Shown piece by piece: positions 26,202 to 35,661 of a stretch of DNA of 64,000 nucleotides. The number at the start of each line of letters is the position of its first letter. The stretch's first letter is position 1. Source of the DNA: Roseibacterium beibuensis (lineage in GTDB: Bacteria > Pseudomonadota > Alphaproteobacteria > Rhodobacterales > Rhodobacteraceae); NCBI RefSeq assembly GCF_039542305.1, contig NZ_BAABHW010000001.1:1225286-1289285 (forward strand). The letters run 5' to 3'. Under the pieces are notes generated by a model that saw only the letters and a list, made by a program, of their open reading frames with translations, did not search any database and was not told the origin of the DNA. The position numbers and the translations under genes were made by a program.

Positions 26202-27026
26202 TCAGAGGCCGAACGCCTTGCGCAGCATGTTCAGCGCCATGATCATGATGAAGATCGCGAAAACGCGTTTCAGCGGCTTGGGGTCCATTGCATGGGCGAG
26301 TTTCACGCCGAGGGGCGTTGTGACCAGTGTCATGGCGATGACGGCGACGAAGGCCACGAGGTTGACCTGCCCGATGGTGAACGGCGGGCGGTTCGGCCCC
26401 TCGCCCTGGATCATCAGGAACCCCAGAACGCTTGGCACCGCGATGATGACGCCAAAGCCCGCCGCCGTCGCCACGGCGCGATGGATGGGCGTGTTGTAAA
26501 GCGTCATCAGGGGAACCCCGAAGCTGCCGCCCCCGATGCCCATCAGGACCGACAGGAAACCGACGATGGGCGAGGCGACGGCGCGCCCGACGCCCTTGGG
26601 CATCTCCTGTCCCAGGCGCCAATGCTCGCGTCCAAAGGCAAGGTAGAGGCCCACGATCACGCCAAGAACGCCGAAGATCACCATGAGGACTTCGTTGCGC
26701 AGGCCCGATGCCGCGACCACCCCGAGCGCCGCACCGATGGCGATGCCCGGACCCCAGCCTTTCAGGATGTCCCAGTCCACCGCACCCTTCTTGTTATGCG
26801 ACAGGACCGAGCGGAACGAGGTGACGGCGATGGTCGCCAGCGACGTGGCAAGGCAGATCTGCATCAGGTCCGGCCTGACATATCCCAACCCCTCGAACGC
26901 AAAGTAAAATGCCGGCACCAGAACGATGCCGCCGCCTACGCCGAGCAGCCCTGCAATCACACCGGCAAATGCGCCGATGGCCAGAACCAGTGCAAGCATC
27001 GGCAAGACGTCCGCGAGTTCGGGCAT
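26202..27026 (-). CDS. TauE/SafE family membrane permease (first copy)
   Basis: About 274 residues with eight predicted helices. The conserved GLLGVGGGIVLVPAFY repeat at the start and FLSVLMGIGGGSFGVPLM in the middle are the two TauE/SafE signature halves. Such proteins export sulfite, sulfoacetate or other small anions. A strong ribosome site (AGGAGG) precedes the ATG. It is the last gene of the long minus-strand run below tctC, 60 bp after the second TauE-type gene; cotranscription is likely but not shown. Confidence 0.85.
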   Translation of the reverse strand: MPELADVLPMLALVLAIGAFAGVIAGLLGVGGGIVLVPAFYFAFEGLGYVRPDLMQICLATSLATIAVTSFRSVLSHNKKGAVDWDILKGWGPGIAIGAALGVVAASGLRNEVLMVIFGVLGVIVGLYLAFGREHWRLGQEMPKGVGRAVASPIVGFLSVLMGIGGGSFGVPLMTLYNTPIHRAVATAAGFGVIIAVPSVLGFLMIQGEGPNRPPFTIGQVNLVAFVAVIAMTLVTTPLGVKLAHAMDPKPLKRVFAIFIMIMALNMLRKAFGL

Positions 27027-27086
27027 GTCCCCTCCTGTCCCTGTTCGATGGCAGCAGGTAAAGCATGGCGCGGGTGGGTAAAAGGC

Positions 27087-27845
27087 CTACACGGGAATTT
27101 GCGTGACCGCCTGCCAGATGAGGCGCAGCGAGATCAGGATCAGCAGGATATCGAGCACGCGGCGGAACCCGTGATCGGTCATGCGCCCCAGGAAAACCTT
27201 GCCGATCGCGGTTCCGGCCAGCCCCGCGAGCGACAGGGCGACGATGACCCAGGCCCAGGCCCCGAAGGCGAAGCCAAGCGCGCCGAACACCACCAGTTTC
27301 AGGCCATGCTGCACCGTCATCAGCGCGGCGTGAGTCGCAACATGGCCGTGGCGCGGCAGGATCAGCGACTTGGTATAGCCAGCCACGAAAAGGCCCGTCG
27401 CGCCGAAGAACATCGTCAGGAAGGACGAGATCGCCCCCGTCACCAACGGCCAGGCCGACAACCAGCGCGGCGGGCGGGCCAGCACGGTCCAGATCACGAA
27501 ACAGCCGATGCAAAGCTGGATGACCCAAGGCGGCAGTTCCACCACGACAAGCCCGCCAAGAATGGCCCCCGCGATGGACCCGACCGTGAAGGCCTTGAGC
27601 GCCGCCCATTGCACGTGACCCAATAGCAGGCTCATCCGCCCGGCATTCGAGGCCAGCTGCACCGCCCCATGTACAGGGATAAGCGCGGCGGGCGGCACGA
27701 GGATCGCCATGACCGCGATCATCAGCGCGCCGCCCCCGATCCCCAGCGCGGCGGTGATGAGCGAGGCGATGAAACTGGTCGCCATCAACACCCAGAAGCC
27801 GAGCGCCGAGAGGCCCTCGGGCAAGGTGGTGAGCGCCTCAAGCAT
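27087..27845 (-). CDS. TauE/SafE family membrane permease (second copy)
   Basis: About 252 residues, again with the TauE/SafE signature (TAALGIGGGALMIAVMAIL) and GAISSFLTMFFGATGLFVAGY in the second half. It differs strongly in sequence from the neighbour at 26202, so the pair is an old divergence rather than a recent duplication. It follows the 2-hydroxyacid dehydrogenase gene by 12 bp. Two anion permeases at the end of a tricarboxylate catabolic run suggest export of an acidic by-product; that is inference. Confidence 0.85.
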   Translation of the reverse strand: MLEALTTLPEGLSALGFWVLMATSFIASLITAALGIGGGALMIAVMAILVPPAALIPVHGAVQLASNAGRMSLLLGHVQWAALKAFTVGSIAGAILGGLVVVELPPWVIQLCIGCFVIWTVLARPPRWLSAWPLVTGAISSFLTMFFGATGLFVAGYTKSLILPRHGHVATHAALMTVQHGLKLVVFGALGFAFGAWAWVIVALSLAGLAGTAIGKVFLGRMTDHGFRRVLDILLILISLRLIWQAVTQIPV

Positions 27846-27857
27846 GGCCAGAGCGCC

Positions 27858-28832
27858 TCATCGCCCCTGGGCTTCGGGGTTGATCATGTGGATCGGCTCC
27901 CCTGCCGCGAACGCCACGATCTGGTCGTAGATATCGGCAAACTGGGTGTCCAACTCGTCCTCGGTGACGAAGCCGATATGCGGGGTGCCGATGAAATTGG
28001 GATGGTTGATCAGCGGATCATCCGGGTCGGTCAGCGGTTCGGTCTCGAAGACATCCACGGCCACGCGTCCGGGGCGGCCAGCCTGAAGCGCCGCCAGAAG
28101 CGCCCCCGGCTCAACCAGCCCTGCGCGCGAAGTGTTGATGAAGCTGGCCGTGGGTTTCATCGCGGCCAGATCGGCGGCGGTGATCAAGCCCCGGGTTTCG
28201 GGCTTCAGCCGGACATGGACCGAGACGAAATCGCTATCGGCGAAGAAGGCTTCGCGGCTGTCCGCCACGGTCTCGCCATCGGCCCTGGCCCGCGCGCGCC
28301 CGCCCTCCGAGGCCCACCAGACGACCTCCATCCCGAAGGCGCGGGCGTATTTCGCGACCTGCCCCGCGATCTTGCCGTAGCCGTATAGCCCCAGCCGTCG
28401 CCCGCTCAGCGACTGGCCGACGCCCAACTGCCAGTTGCCAGCCTTGAGCGAGGCCATCTGTTGCGGGATCTGACGCGCGGAGGCGAGGATCAGGGCAAAG
28501 GTCAGTTCCGCCGCGGCCACGGAAAACCCGCCGCCGCCCATCTTGGAACAGAGCAGCACACCGTTGCGGGTGCAGCCCTCCACATCGACATGCGGATAGA
28601 CCGAGCGCTGCGAGATCAGTTGCAGCTTCGGCAGACGGTCGAGCAGCGCACCGGTGATCGCGGTACGTTCGCGGAACAGGACCAGGGCCTCGGCCTCGGC
28701 CAGACGCTCGGCGAGCGTGTCGATATCCTCGGTGTGATCGGTCCAGACCGTCACGTCGTGACCATCGAGCTTGGCGAAACTGGGCAGGGTTCGCAGGGTG
28801 TCGAACCAATCGTCGAGGATATGGACCTTCAT
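27858..28832 (-). CDS. D-2-hydroxyacid dehydrogenase family protein
   Basis: About 324 residues of an NAD(P)-dependent 2-hydroxyacid oxidoreductase. The nucleotide site is GLYGYGKIAGQVAKYARAFG. The catalytic Arg is in INTSRAGLV, the Glu in DVFETEPL and the His in GTPHIGFV, all in the right order. The substrate is unknown; neighbours point to an alpha-keto or alpha-hydroxy acid formed downstream of a tricarboxylate. It lies 12 bp after the TPP enzyme gene in the same direction. Confidence 0.87.
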   Translation of the reverse strand: MKVHILDDWFDTLRTLPSFAKLDGHDVTVWTDHTEDIDTLAERLAEAEALVLFRERTAITGALLDRLPKLQLISQRSVYPHVDVEGCTRNGVLLCSKMGGGGFSVAAAELTFALILASARQIPQQMASLKAGNWQLGVGQSLSGRRLGLYGYGKIAGQVAKYARAFGMEVVWWASEGGRARARADGETVADSREAFFADSDFVSVHVRLKPETRGLITAADLAAMKPTASFINTSRAGLVEPGALLAALQAGRPGRVAVDVFETEPLTDPDDPLINHPNFIGTPHIGFVTEDELDTQFADIYDQIVAFAAGEPIHMINPEAQGR

Positions 28833-28844
28833 CTTCGTCTCTCT

Positions 28845-30491
28845 TCAGTGACCTTTGGGAGGATGCGCGCGGGCGATGAGCGGCGAATAGACCTTGTCCG
28901 AGACCGGCACATCCCAGACGGCAGCCCCGCCTGTCTGCGCGAATTTTTCGACCAGATCGGGGATCGCGGCAAGGTCGGTGATCGTCTCGCCCCCCATCCC
29001 GAAGCCGCGCGCGACGGCGGCAAGGTCGGGACGGCCGAACACGGCGCCCTCGTCGGACAGGCCCTCGGCGCGCAGCTTGTGGATTTCCGAGCCATAGGCG
29101 CCGTCATTCATCACGATGGTCAGGATGTTCAGGCCATGGCGGGCGATGGTCTCCAACTCCTGGATGTGCATGAGCAGGCTGCCATCGCCATCGAACAGCA
29201 CCACCGTGTCGCCGCGGCAAGCGACGGCGGTGCCCATGGCGAAGGAGATGCCGTTGCCGATGGCGCCGAACTCCCGGATCGTGAGGAACTTCTCCTGCGG
29301 GCGGGCGGGCATATGCGCAAAGAAGAAGGAACAATGGCCGGAGGAGTTCACCATTTGCCAGTCCCTGGGCAGCGCGGCGTCGAGGGCGGCGACCACGGCG
29401 CGCGGGTCATGCAGGCCCGGCTCGATCTCGAAGGCGGTGCTGTCAGGCGACGCGGTGGCGATGCGCTCGGCCATCTCGTCGCTGCGCCACTCCGCCGGTC
29501 TGGCGGCCAGTGCTACGCACAGCGCCTCGACCCCCAACTTTGCATCGGCGCGCAGATGCGCGTCGGCAGCCACGCGGCCCTGCGACAGGCTGATCGGGTC
29601 GGTGTCGATCTGAAGCACGCGGGCCTTGGGCCAGAGGGTGCCGCCATCGGCATTGTGCCGCGCCAGCGAACAGCCCACCGCAATCACCAGATCGGCCTCG
29701 GCGAAGCAGTCGCGGGCGACCTCGTGGCTGAACCCGCCCGCGACGTTCAGGTTGAACGGATCGTCATGGAAGAGGCCCCGCGCAGGCAGGGTCGTGGCCA
29801 GCAGCGCATCGGTTTTCTCGGCCAGCATCCGGCAGGCTGCGCCAGCCTCGGCCTCGACCGCGCCCATGCCGGCCATCACGACGATGCGCTTTGCGCCCGA
29901 CACAAGCGCCGCCGCGCGCGCGATATCGTCGGGATGCGGCGGCATCGGCGACACGATGGGTGCGATCTCGGACGAGGGGGGCGGCAGGTCCCCTGCCCCG
30001 GTCCAGTCGCGGTTCTGGAGGTCGAAGGGAATGCCCAGCACGACCGGGCGACGTTCCCGTGCCGCCTGGGCGAAGGCGTCGCGGATCGCGACGGGCATCC
30101 GGTCAGGCCAGTGGAGGCTGTGATAGGCGGCCCCCGTGGCAGTGACGAAGGGCGCTTGATCGATCGCCTGGTTGTACCAACCGGATTTCAGGGGCGCTTC
30201 GCCCGCCAGCACGACGAGCGGCAAGCGCGCCCGCACGGCGGCGGGCAGCGCGGTCATCACCTGCGTCAGGCCCGGCCCGCAGGTCACCGTGGCAAAGCCC
30301 GTTTCCCCGGTCTTGCGCGCATAGGCCATGGCGGCGGCGACGGCGCAGTGTTCGTGGCGCACGTAGATCATCCGCGTGCCGGCCCCGGCCAGTCGGGTCG
30401 CGAAATTCATGTTGGCATCGCCCAGAAGCGCGAAGCAGTCGCGCACGCCCTCTTGCGCGACGGATTTTGCGATCACGTCAAAGGTTTTCAC
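28845..30491 (-). CDS. Thiamine-diphosphate-dependent enzyme (acetolactate synthase-like)
   Basis: About 548 residues with the three domains of the family. The N-terminal Pyr domain has the activating Glu in YVRHEHCAVAAAMAY. A central domain follows, then the C-terminal PP domain with the TPP motif (FDGDGSLLMHIQEL then IVMNDGAYGS). The start is a GTG at 30491 inside the stop codon of the PrpF-like gene (GTGA overlap). Relatives include acetolactate synthase, benzoylformate decarboxylase and sulfopyruvate decarboxylase-like enzymes; the reaction here cannot be assigned. A longer frame upstream runs antisense-like through the prpF gene and was rejected. Confidence 0.85.
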   Translation of the reverse strand: MKTFDVIAKSVAQEGVRDCFALLGDANMNFATRLAGAGTRMIYVRHEHCAVAAAMAYARKTGETGFATVTCGPGLTQVMTALPAAVRARLPLVVLAGEAPLKSGWYNQAIDQAPFVTATGAAYHSLHWPDRMPVAIRDAFAQAARERRPVVLGIPFDLQNRDWTGAGDLPPPSSEIAPIVSPMPPHPDDIARAAALVSGAKRIVVMAGMGAVEAEAGAACRMLAEKTDALLATTLPARGLFHDDPFNLNVAGGFSHEVARDCFAEADLVIAVGCSLARHNADGGTLWPKARVLQIDTDPISLSQGRVAADAHLRADAKLGVEALCVALAARPAEWRSDEMAERIATASPDSTAFEIEPGLHDPRAVVAALDAALPRDWQMVNSSGHCSFFFAHMPARPQEKFLTIREFGAIGNGISFAMGTAVACRGDTVVLFDGDGSLLMHIQELETIARHGLNILTIVMNDGAYGSEIHKLRAEGLSDEGAVFGRPDLAAVARGFGMGGETITDLAAIPDLVEKFAQTGGAAVWDVPVSDKVYSPLIARAHPPKGH

Positions 30492-31576
30492 GACGCAGGC
30501 CCCATCAGGTCCGGATCGACCATCACCTCGCCCCGCGCGATCAGGCGCGCGGTGCGGATCAGGCCCGCCGATTGGAAGCTGGGGCCATCGCCATAGGTCA
30601 GGGTGACTTCCATCTCGCCCATCGGGTGTTCGATCAGAACGCGCGCGGGCGACGGTGGAATGGGTTTCACGACGCCCCCGGCCACCGTCCCCGGCATCAG
30701 CGCGCAGGAGGCAAGGCATTGCGAGCCGGTGACCGCAAGGGTCGGGTGCGTGTCCCACGGCATGAAATAGCGCGCCGCGAAATGCCCGTTGCCCTTGGGC
30801 GGCGCGATCAGGCCGATCTTGGGCGTGACGGATTTGGTCACATCGCCCATCCCCATCATCTCGCCGGCCTTGAGGCGGATCGCCTCCATCCGCGCGAAGA
30901 GGTCCTTGTTCTCGTTCAGCGCCTCGACCGTCTCGTAACCGGTCACCCCGAAATCCGCCGCCCTGGCGATCATCATCGGCATGGCGACGTCGATGCAGGT
31001 CACCTCCATCCCGTCGATCACGTCGATGCGGTTGCCGGTCGGAAACATCGCCCCGGTCTTGGAGCCGACCACGCCGAGGAAGTTCAGCCCCACGGGCGCC
31101 GCCGTGCCCGGCACACCATCGAGCGCGACATCGCCGCGATACTCGACCTGTCCGCCCGGTGTCTGCACCAATGCCTCGACCGTCGCGCCGGTGTTGACCG
31201 CACGGATGCGTACCGGGGTTTCGCCGTCCCGCGCCTCGACCAGCCCCATCTCGATGGCCGCCGGTCCGACGCCCACGAGGATGTTGCCGCAGGTCGGCCC
31301 ATAATCGACAAGCTCTTCCTCGACCGCGACCTGGGCGAAGAAATAGTCCACGTCGATGCCCGGCTCTTCCGATTTCGACAGCATGGCGGTCTTGGTGGTC
31401 ACCGCCACGCCGCCGCCGAGACCGTCGATATTGCGCGGGTTGCCCGCACCGACCACCTGGCACAGCACCTTGGCCAGCTGGTCCAGATCCTCGGGCAGAT
31501 CCGCGCGCCGGAAATAGGGTCCGCGCGATGTGCCGCCACGCAGAAACCAGAAGGGAACGGGGGTTTGCGTCGTCAT
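30488..31576 (-). CDS. PrpF-like isomerase (4-oxalomesaconate tautomerase / aconitate isomerase family)
   Basis: About 362 residues. The start (FWFLRGGTSRGPYFRRADLP) and the GAGNPRNIDGLGGG and CGNILVGVGP segments are diagnostic of the PrpF/GalD family, a diaminopimelate-epimerase fold that shifts double bonds in tricarboxylates. Family members act on trans-aconitate or 4-oxalomesaconate. Beside TctABC and the tcuAB genes, an aconitate-type substrate is the best guess. It starts 7 bp after the tctAB gene and overlaps the TPP gene by 4 nt. Confidence 0.85.
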   Translation of the reverse strand: MTTQTPVPFWFLRGGTSRGPYFRRADLPEDLDQLAKVLCQVVGAGNPRNIDGLGGGVAVTTKTAMLSKSEEPGIDVDYFFAQVAVEEELVDYGPTCGNILVGVGPAAIEMGLVEARDGETPVRIRAVNTGATVEALVQTPGGQVEYRGDVALDGVPGTAAPVGLNFLGVVGSKTGAMFPTGNRIDVIDGMEVTCIDVAMPMMIARAADFGVTGYETVEALNENKDLFARMEAIRLKAGEMMGMGDVTKSVTPKIGLIAPPKGNGHFAARYFMPWDTHPTLAVTGSQCLASCALMPGTVAGGVVKPIPPSPARVLIEHPMGEMEVTLTYGDGPSFQSAGLIRTARLIARGEVMVDPDLMGPAS

Positions 31577-31583
31577 GGAAACC

Positions 31584-33602
31584 TCAGGTGAAGGGCCAGG
31601 GGAGATCGAAGAATTCCTGCAACAGGCCAGCCGGGAAATCGCGGCCAAGCGTGCCTGCAAGGATCAGCATCAGGGCGATCCCGGCCCCGGTCAGGATCAG
31701 GGTCTGGCCCCAGCCGATGCGCGCCCGAATGCGCAGGAAGGTCAGAAGGAAGATCGCCAGCGCGATGATGAAGCCGAAAAGCGCCGAGAGCCCGAGCAGC
31801 ATCGCGAACCAGCCAAGCGTGGCCCATAGGCCATGCGGGGCCGAGCCATCCTCGCCGCCCTGCTCGTTATCGGCAAAGAGCGCATGGGTTTCGGGCGCCC
31901 GGCGCATCTGCAAGAGCAGCAGAAGCGCACCGATCAACGTTATGGTGCCGACCGTCAGCGGGAACACCTTGTCGCCGGTGTAGCGGATCGTGAACGCGTC
32001 CCAGAGCGCGACCGCGACATAGACCGTCAGCGCCGCCAGGAAGATCACCGGGGCGCGTTTTGCACCGGTGGGAGGCTGGTCATTGCCCAACACGTGCTTG
32101 CCCTGCTTGATGCCGATGAAGATCGAAACCGCGGTCAGGGCGAGGATCGACAGGACCAGGGGCGAGGCAATGTAGTCCAGCATCCCCTCCATCCCCGAAG
32201 AGCGCAGGCGCGCGCCGGCGATCTGGTAGACCTGGTTGGCGAAGGCCTCGGCCTGGTGCGACAGCACGAAGCCGATCAGGAAGGCCGGGCGCGAGAACTC
32301 GAACCGGCGCAGCAGGATGCCCAGCATGCCGATGCCCATCAGCGCCACCAGGTCCCCGAGGGACTGGCGCGACTGGAAGGCCGCGAAGGCGATGATCATG
32401 AACAGGAACGGCGCGACCAGCGTGAAGCGGATCGTCGTCAGCTTGGCGATCTGGTTGGACAGCAGGATGCACAGGCCCGCGCCCACGACGTTCGCGAGGG
32501 CCAGCGACCAGACGATCGTATAGGTGATATCGAGATTGTGGCGCACCATGTGCGGGCCGGGATCGTACCCCAGAAGCGCGATGCCGCCGAGAAACACCGC
32601 CATGGATCCCGAACCGGGAATGCCGAAGATCAGCGTCGGCACGAGGCCCCCGCCCTCCTTGGCGTTGTTCGAGCTTTCGGGGCCGACGACGCCGCGGATG
32701 TCGCCCTTGCCGAATTGCGACTTGTCCTTGGAGGATTGCACGGTGAAGCCATAGGCGATCCAGTCGACGACCGAACCGCCGAGGCCCGGGATCACGCCCA
32801 CCAGCACGCCGATGGCCGAGCACCGGACCGACAGCCACTTGTTGGCCCACCAATCGCGGATGCCATGCAGCCAGCCCTTGCCGAGGTCCCCCGACTCCGA
32901 GATGGCGCGGTCCTGGCGCAACAGGGCCACGATCTCGGGGATGGCAAAGATGCCAAGGCCCACGATCACCAGGCTGAACCCGTCGAGGAGGTAGGGAATA
33001 TCGTAGGAGGCCATGCGCAGCGACCCGCCCGCCCCGGCCTCGCCCACCGTGCCGAGCATCAGGCCAAGGCCCGCGGCGACGATCCCTTTCAGCGGGATGC
33101 GCCCGGCGAGGATGGCCACCATCGACAGCCCCAGAAGCGTCACGGCAAGCATCGCCGGGATTTCGAAGGCGAGGATCAGGGGCCGCGCGATCAGGATGAA
33201 GGCGGTCAGGACGATCGCCCCGAGGATGCCGCCGAAGAGCGAGGATATGAACGCCGCCGACAGCGCACGGGCCGCCTCGCCCTTTTTCGACAAGGGAAAG
33301 CCGTCCAGCACCGTCGCCTGGCTCGCCGTCGATCCGGGGATGCCGAGCAGCACACTCGCAAAGGTGTCTGATGTCGGCACCACCGCGATCAAGCCGACCA
33401 TCAGCGCAAGGCCAGAGACCGGGTCCATCCCGAAGATGAAGGGCAGCACAAGGCTGAGGCCCGCGATGCCGCCAAGGCCGGGAAACACGCCCACGGACAG
33501 GCCCAGCAGAACGCCCAGCACGAGGAACGCCAATTGTTGCGGTTGGAAGATCAGAACAAGCGCATCACTCAGCGCCGGTCCCGCCGTGGCGAGCAGCTCC
33601 AT
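31584..33602 (-). CDS. Fused TctA-TctB permease of a tripartite tricarboxylate transporter
   Basis: About 672 residues. Residues 1 to about 500 are a full TctA large permease with its glycine-rich signatures (GVFPGLGGIAGLSL and GVIPGLGGSVVDWIA). After a short linker (NDQPPTGAKRAP) come four more helices typical of the small TctB subunit (APVIFLAALTVYVAVAL to LLQEFF), normally a separate gene. The first ATG (33611) has AAGG directly against it; the second (33602) has AAGGA at a proper distance, so I prefer 33602. It works with the TctC binding protein at 33724. Confidence 0.88.
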   Translation of the reverse strand: MELLATAGPALSDALVLIFQPQQLAFLVLGVLLGLSVGVFPGLGGIAGLSLVLPFIFGMDPVSGLALMVGLIAVVPTSDTFASVLLGIPGSTASQATVLDGFPLSKKGEAARALSAAFISSLFGGILGAIVLTAFILIARPLILAFEIPAMLAVTLLGLSMVAILAGRIPLKGIVAAGLGLMLGTVGEAGAGGSLRMASYDIPYLLDGFSLVIVGLGIFAIPEIVALLRQDRAISESGDLGKGWLHGIRDWWANKWLSVRCSAIGVLVGVIPGLGGSVVDWIAYGFTVQSSKDKSQFGKGDIRGVVGPESSNNAKEGGGLVPTLIFGIPGSGSMAVFLGGIALLGYDPGPHMVRHNLDITYTIVWSLALANVVGAGLCILLSNQIAKLTTIRFTLVAPFLFMIIAFAAFQSRQSLGDLVALMGIGMLGILLRRFEFSRPAFLIGFVLSHQAEAFANQVYQIAGARLRSSGMEGMLDYIASPLVLSILALTAVSIFIGIKQGKHVLGNDQPPTGAKRAPVIFLAALTVYVAVALWDAFTIRYTGDKVFPLTVGTITLIGALLLLLQMRRAPETHALFADNEQGGEDGSAPHGLWATLGWFAMLLGLSALFGFIIALAIFLLTFLRIRARIGWGQTLILTGAGIALMLILAGTLGRDFPAGLLQEFFDLPWPFT

Positions 33603-33682
33603 CACGAACATCCTTGATCAGGGTCGACCCGGGGGTCAGCAGGTTGGCAGGGCACGCAGGCCCGTCCCACCGAAAGAAGGTC

Positions 33683-33707
33683 GGCCCGCGCGATGGTCGC
33701 GCGGGCC
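33683..33707. other. Stable stem-loop between tctC and tctAB
   Basis: A perfect 11-bp GC stem (GGCCCGCGCGA with TCGCGCGGGCC, 3-nt loop) in the gap between the binding-protein gene and the permease gene. It has no T-run on the minus strand, so it is more likely an mRNA-stabilising or partial attenuation element that keeps binding-protein mRNA in excess than a full terminator. Confidence 0.6.
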
Positions 33708-33723
33708 GGAAGGGAAAAACACG

Positions 33724-34833
33724 TCAGTCGAGGGTGACGCCGTAGCTTTCCTCGAGCCAGTTGATGACGAACTCGCGGGCGCTGTCATCAACCTGCGTGC
33801 CAAGGCGGAAGGCCGCCTGCGCCGCCGCACCCGTCATCTGCGGATAATCGCCGAGCGTGGTTTCCGCCATTTCCGCGAAATCCGGACGCGCGATGATCTC
33901 GTTCAGCGCATCGGTATAGGCATCGACGATGGCCTGATCCGTGCTGCCGGGCAGGAAGATCATCTTCTGAGCCGGGAAACCGGCGGTGAAGAACGCCACC
34001 CAGGCATCCCATGCGGGGCCTTCGGTTTCGCAAGCCGGCGTCGCCTCGCAGACCTCGGCGAAGGTCGGGATGTCGGGGAAGGTCGGATCGCGGACGATGT
34101 TGCCATCGTCATCCAGCGCGCCCCAGGTCATCATCGGCACGGCCATGCCGGCCTCGACCATCGGCATCACGGACCGCAGGTAGGCCGACGAGGTCTGGTA
34201 GTCGATATTGGCCTCGCCGCGCTCGAACATCAGGCGCCCGTCGCCGCGGCCCTCGATCCCGAAGACGGGCTCGACATTCATGCCCAGCATTTCCCAGGCC
34301 AGGTTGGCCACGAGGTCGAGGCGGGTCGCCCCCTGGCTGCCCCAGATAAAGTCGGTGTCCTGCAGACCGGTGGCATCCAGCCCGTCCATCAGGCCGGCCA
34401 GTTCGTCGGGCAGGTAGGCCACGCCGCCGGTGCCCGAGACGAGTACGACCTGCCAGTCGTTGTACTCGTAGCGCACGCGCGGATCGCCCAGCAGGTAGGG
34501 GAACTGCGTCGAGCCCGAGGTGCCGAAGATCAGCGTGCCGTCATCGGTGGTCTGTTCCTGGAACCAGTTGGCGCCGCTGGTCGAGCCCGCACCCGGACGG
34601 TAGCGCACGACCACCGTCGGGTTGCCCGGCAGGGCTTCGCTCAGAAGCGGCGCAAAGAAATTCGCCCAACGGGCCGACCCGCCCGACTCCGAGAACGGGA
34701 TCACGAATTCAACGGTCTCGCCTTCGAAGCTGACACCGCCATGGGCCTCGGCAAAGGCGGTGCCCGTCATCGCGGTGCTGGCGGCCAGCATGGCCACCGC
34801 GCCGGCGATCCGGCGCGTGGTGGAAATAGTCAT
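33724..34833 (-). CDS. TctC-type periplasmic tricarboxylate-binding protein
   Basis: About 369 residues. A Sec signal peptide (RIAGAVAMLAASTAMTG to AFA) precedes the mature protein. The TctC/Bug fold is seen in VEFVIPFSESGGSARWANF, the NPTVVVRYRPGAGSTSGANWF ligand region and KMIFLPGSTDQAIVDAYTDAL. It delivers substrate to the TctAB permease. It is longer than most family members (about 320). It is the first gene of the long minus-strand run and is divergent from tctDE. Confidence 0.9.
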   Translation of the reverse strand: MTISTTRRIAGAVAMLAASTAMTGTAFAEAHGGVSFEGETVEFVIPFSESGGSARWANFFAPLLSEALPGNPTVVVRYRPGAGSTSGANWFQEQTTDDGTLIFGTSGSTQFPYLLGDPRVRYEYNDWQVVLVSGTGGVAYLPDELAGLMDGLDATGLQDTDFIWGSQGATRLDLVANLAWEMLGMNVEPVFGIEGRGDGRLMFERGEANIDYQTSSAYLRSVMPMVEAGMAVPMMTWGALDDDGNIVRDPTFPDIPTFAEVCEATPACETEGPAWDAWVAFFTAGFPAQKMIFLPGSTDQAIVDAYTDALNEIIARPDFAEMAETTLGDYPQMTGAAAQAAFRLGTQVDDSAREFVINWLEESYGVTLD

Positions 34834-34977
34834 TCAGTAGTCCTCCCAGTTACAGCCGGGGGCTCCCTCCAGCGGCATCGGGACGAACGCCCGCTACCGT
34901 CAAACCCGGCTTGATGCGGGAACCCTGACCTGCCAACCTTGCGCGAAGCTTTCGCCGCGTTAAGGAAACTGCCACCC

Positions 34978-35661
34978 ATGCGGATCGTACTTATTGAAGA
35001 CAATCAAAGCCTTGCGAAGGGGATCACCTACAGGTTGCAGGATTTAGGTCATGCAATCGACGTGATTTCCGACGGTTTGGCGGCGGATGAGTTCCTGCGC
35101 GGCGGTGGCGGAGAGTTGGTGATTCTGGATATCAACCTGCCCCGCATGGACGGGCTTTCGATCCTGCGCGCGATGCGCGCGCGCGGCGATGGGCGACCGG
35201 TTCTGCTGCTGACCGCGCGGTCGGAAACCCATGACCGGGTCGAGGGGCTGGACGCGGGCGCGGACGATTACCTCGTCAAACCCTTCGCCATGGCCGAGCT
35301 GGAGGCCCGGGTGCGGGCGCTCTCGCGGCGGTTGGATCGCAACCACCGCCCCGCCCTGCGCCTTGGCCCCCTCAGCCTGGATCTCGACGGGCGGGAGGTG
35401 GCGATCGCGGGCGAGATCCATGCCCTGCCCCGCCGCGAGATCAGTGTGCTAGAATCGCTGTTGCTGGCCGAAGGGCGGATCGTGCCGAAAAATGACCTGC
35501 TCGACCACGTCTACGGGACCGGCGCGGATGTTGAGGAAAGCGCGATCGAGGTCCATATCTCGCGGCTGCGGAAGCGGCTGAAACCCCATGGCGTGACGAT
35601 CCGGGTGCGTCGCGGGCTGGGCTATGCCATCGGGCTGGTCGAGGATACGGCGACCCCATGA
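34978..35661 (+). CDS. tctD: OmpR-family response regulator (TctD-like)
   Basis: About 227 residues. The receiver domain has the acidic pair in IVLIEDNQSLAKG, the phospho-acceptor Asp in ELVILDINLPRMDG, the Thr in LLLTAR and the Lys in DDYLVKPF. The winged-helix output domain follows (REISVLESLLLAEGRIV and RRGLGYAIG). The ATG at 34978 is preceded by AAGGA. It is divergent from tctC, so it probably activates the transporter operon when the sensor detects substrate, as in the TctD/TctE model. Confidence 0.9.
   Translation: MRIVLIEDNQSLAKGITYRLQDLGHAIDVISDGLAADEFLRGGGGELVILDINLPRMDGLSILRAMRARGDGRPVLLLTARSETHDRVEGLDAGADDYLVKPFAMAELEARVRALSRRLDRNHRPALRLGPLSLDLDGREVAIAGEIHALPRREISVLESLLLAEGRIVPKNDLLDHVYGTGADVEESAIEVHISRLRKRLKPHGVTIRVRRGLGYAIGLVEDTATP

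Noticed and set aside
28461..30596. 711-residue plus-strand frame opposite the TPP enzyme
   Set aside because: Shadow frame; the TPP and hydroxyacid dehydrogenase genes with full motifs are on the minus strand.
33683..33707. Rho-independent terminator between tctC and tctAB
   Set aside because: Stem is good but there is no T-run on the minus strand; kept as a stem-loop of uncertain role.
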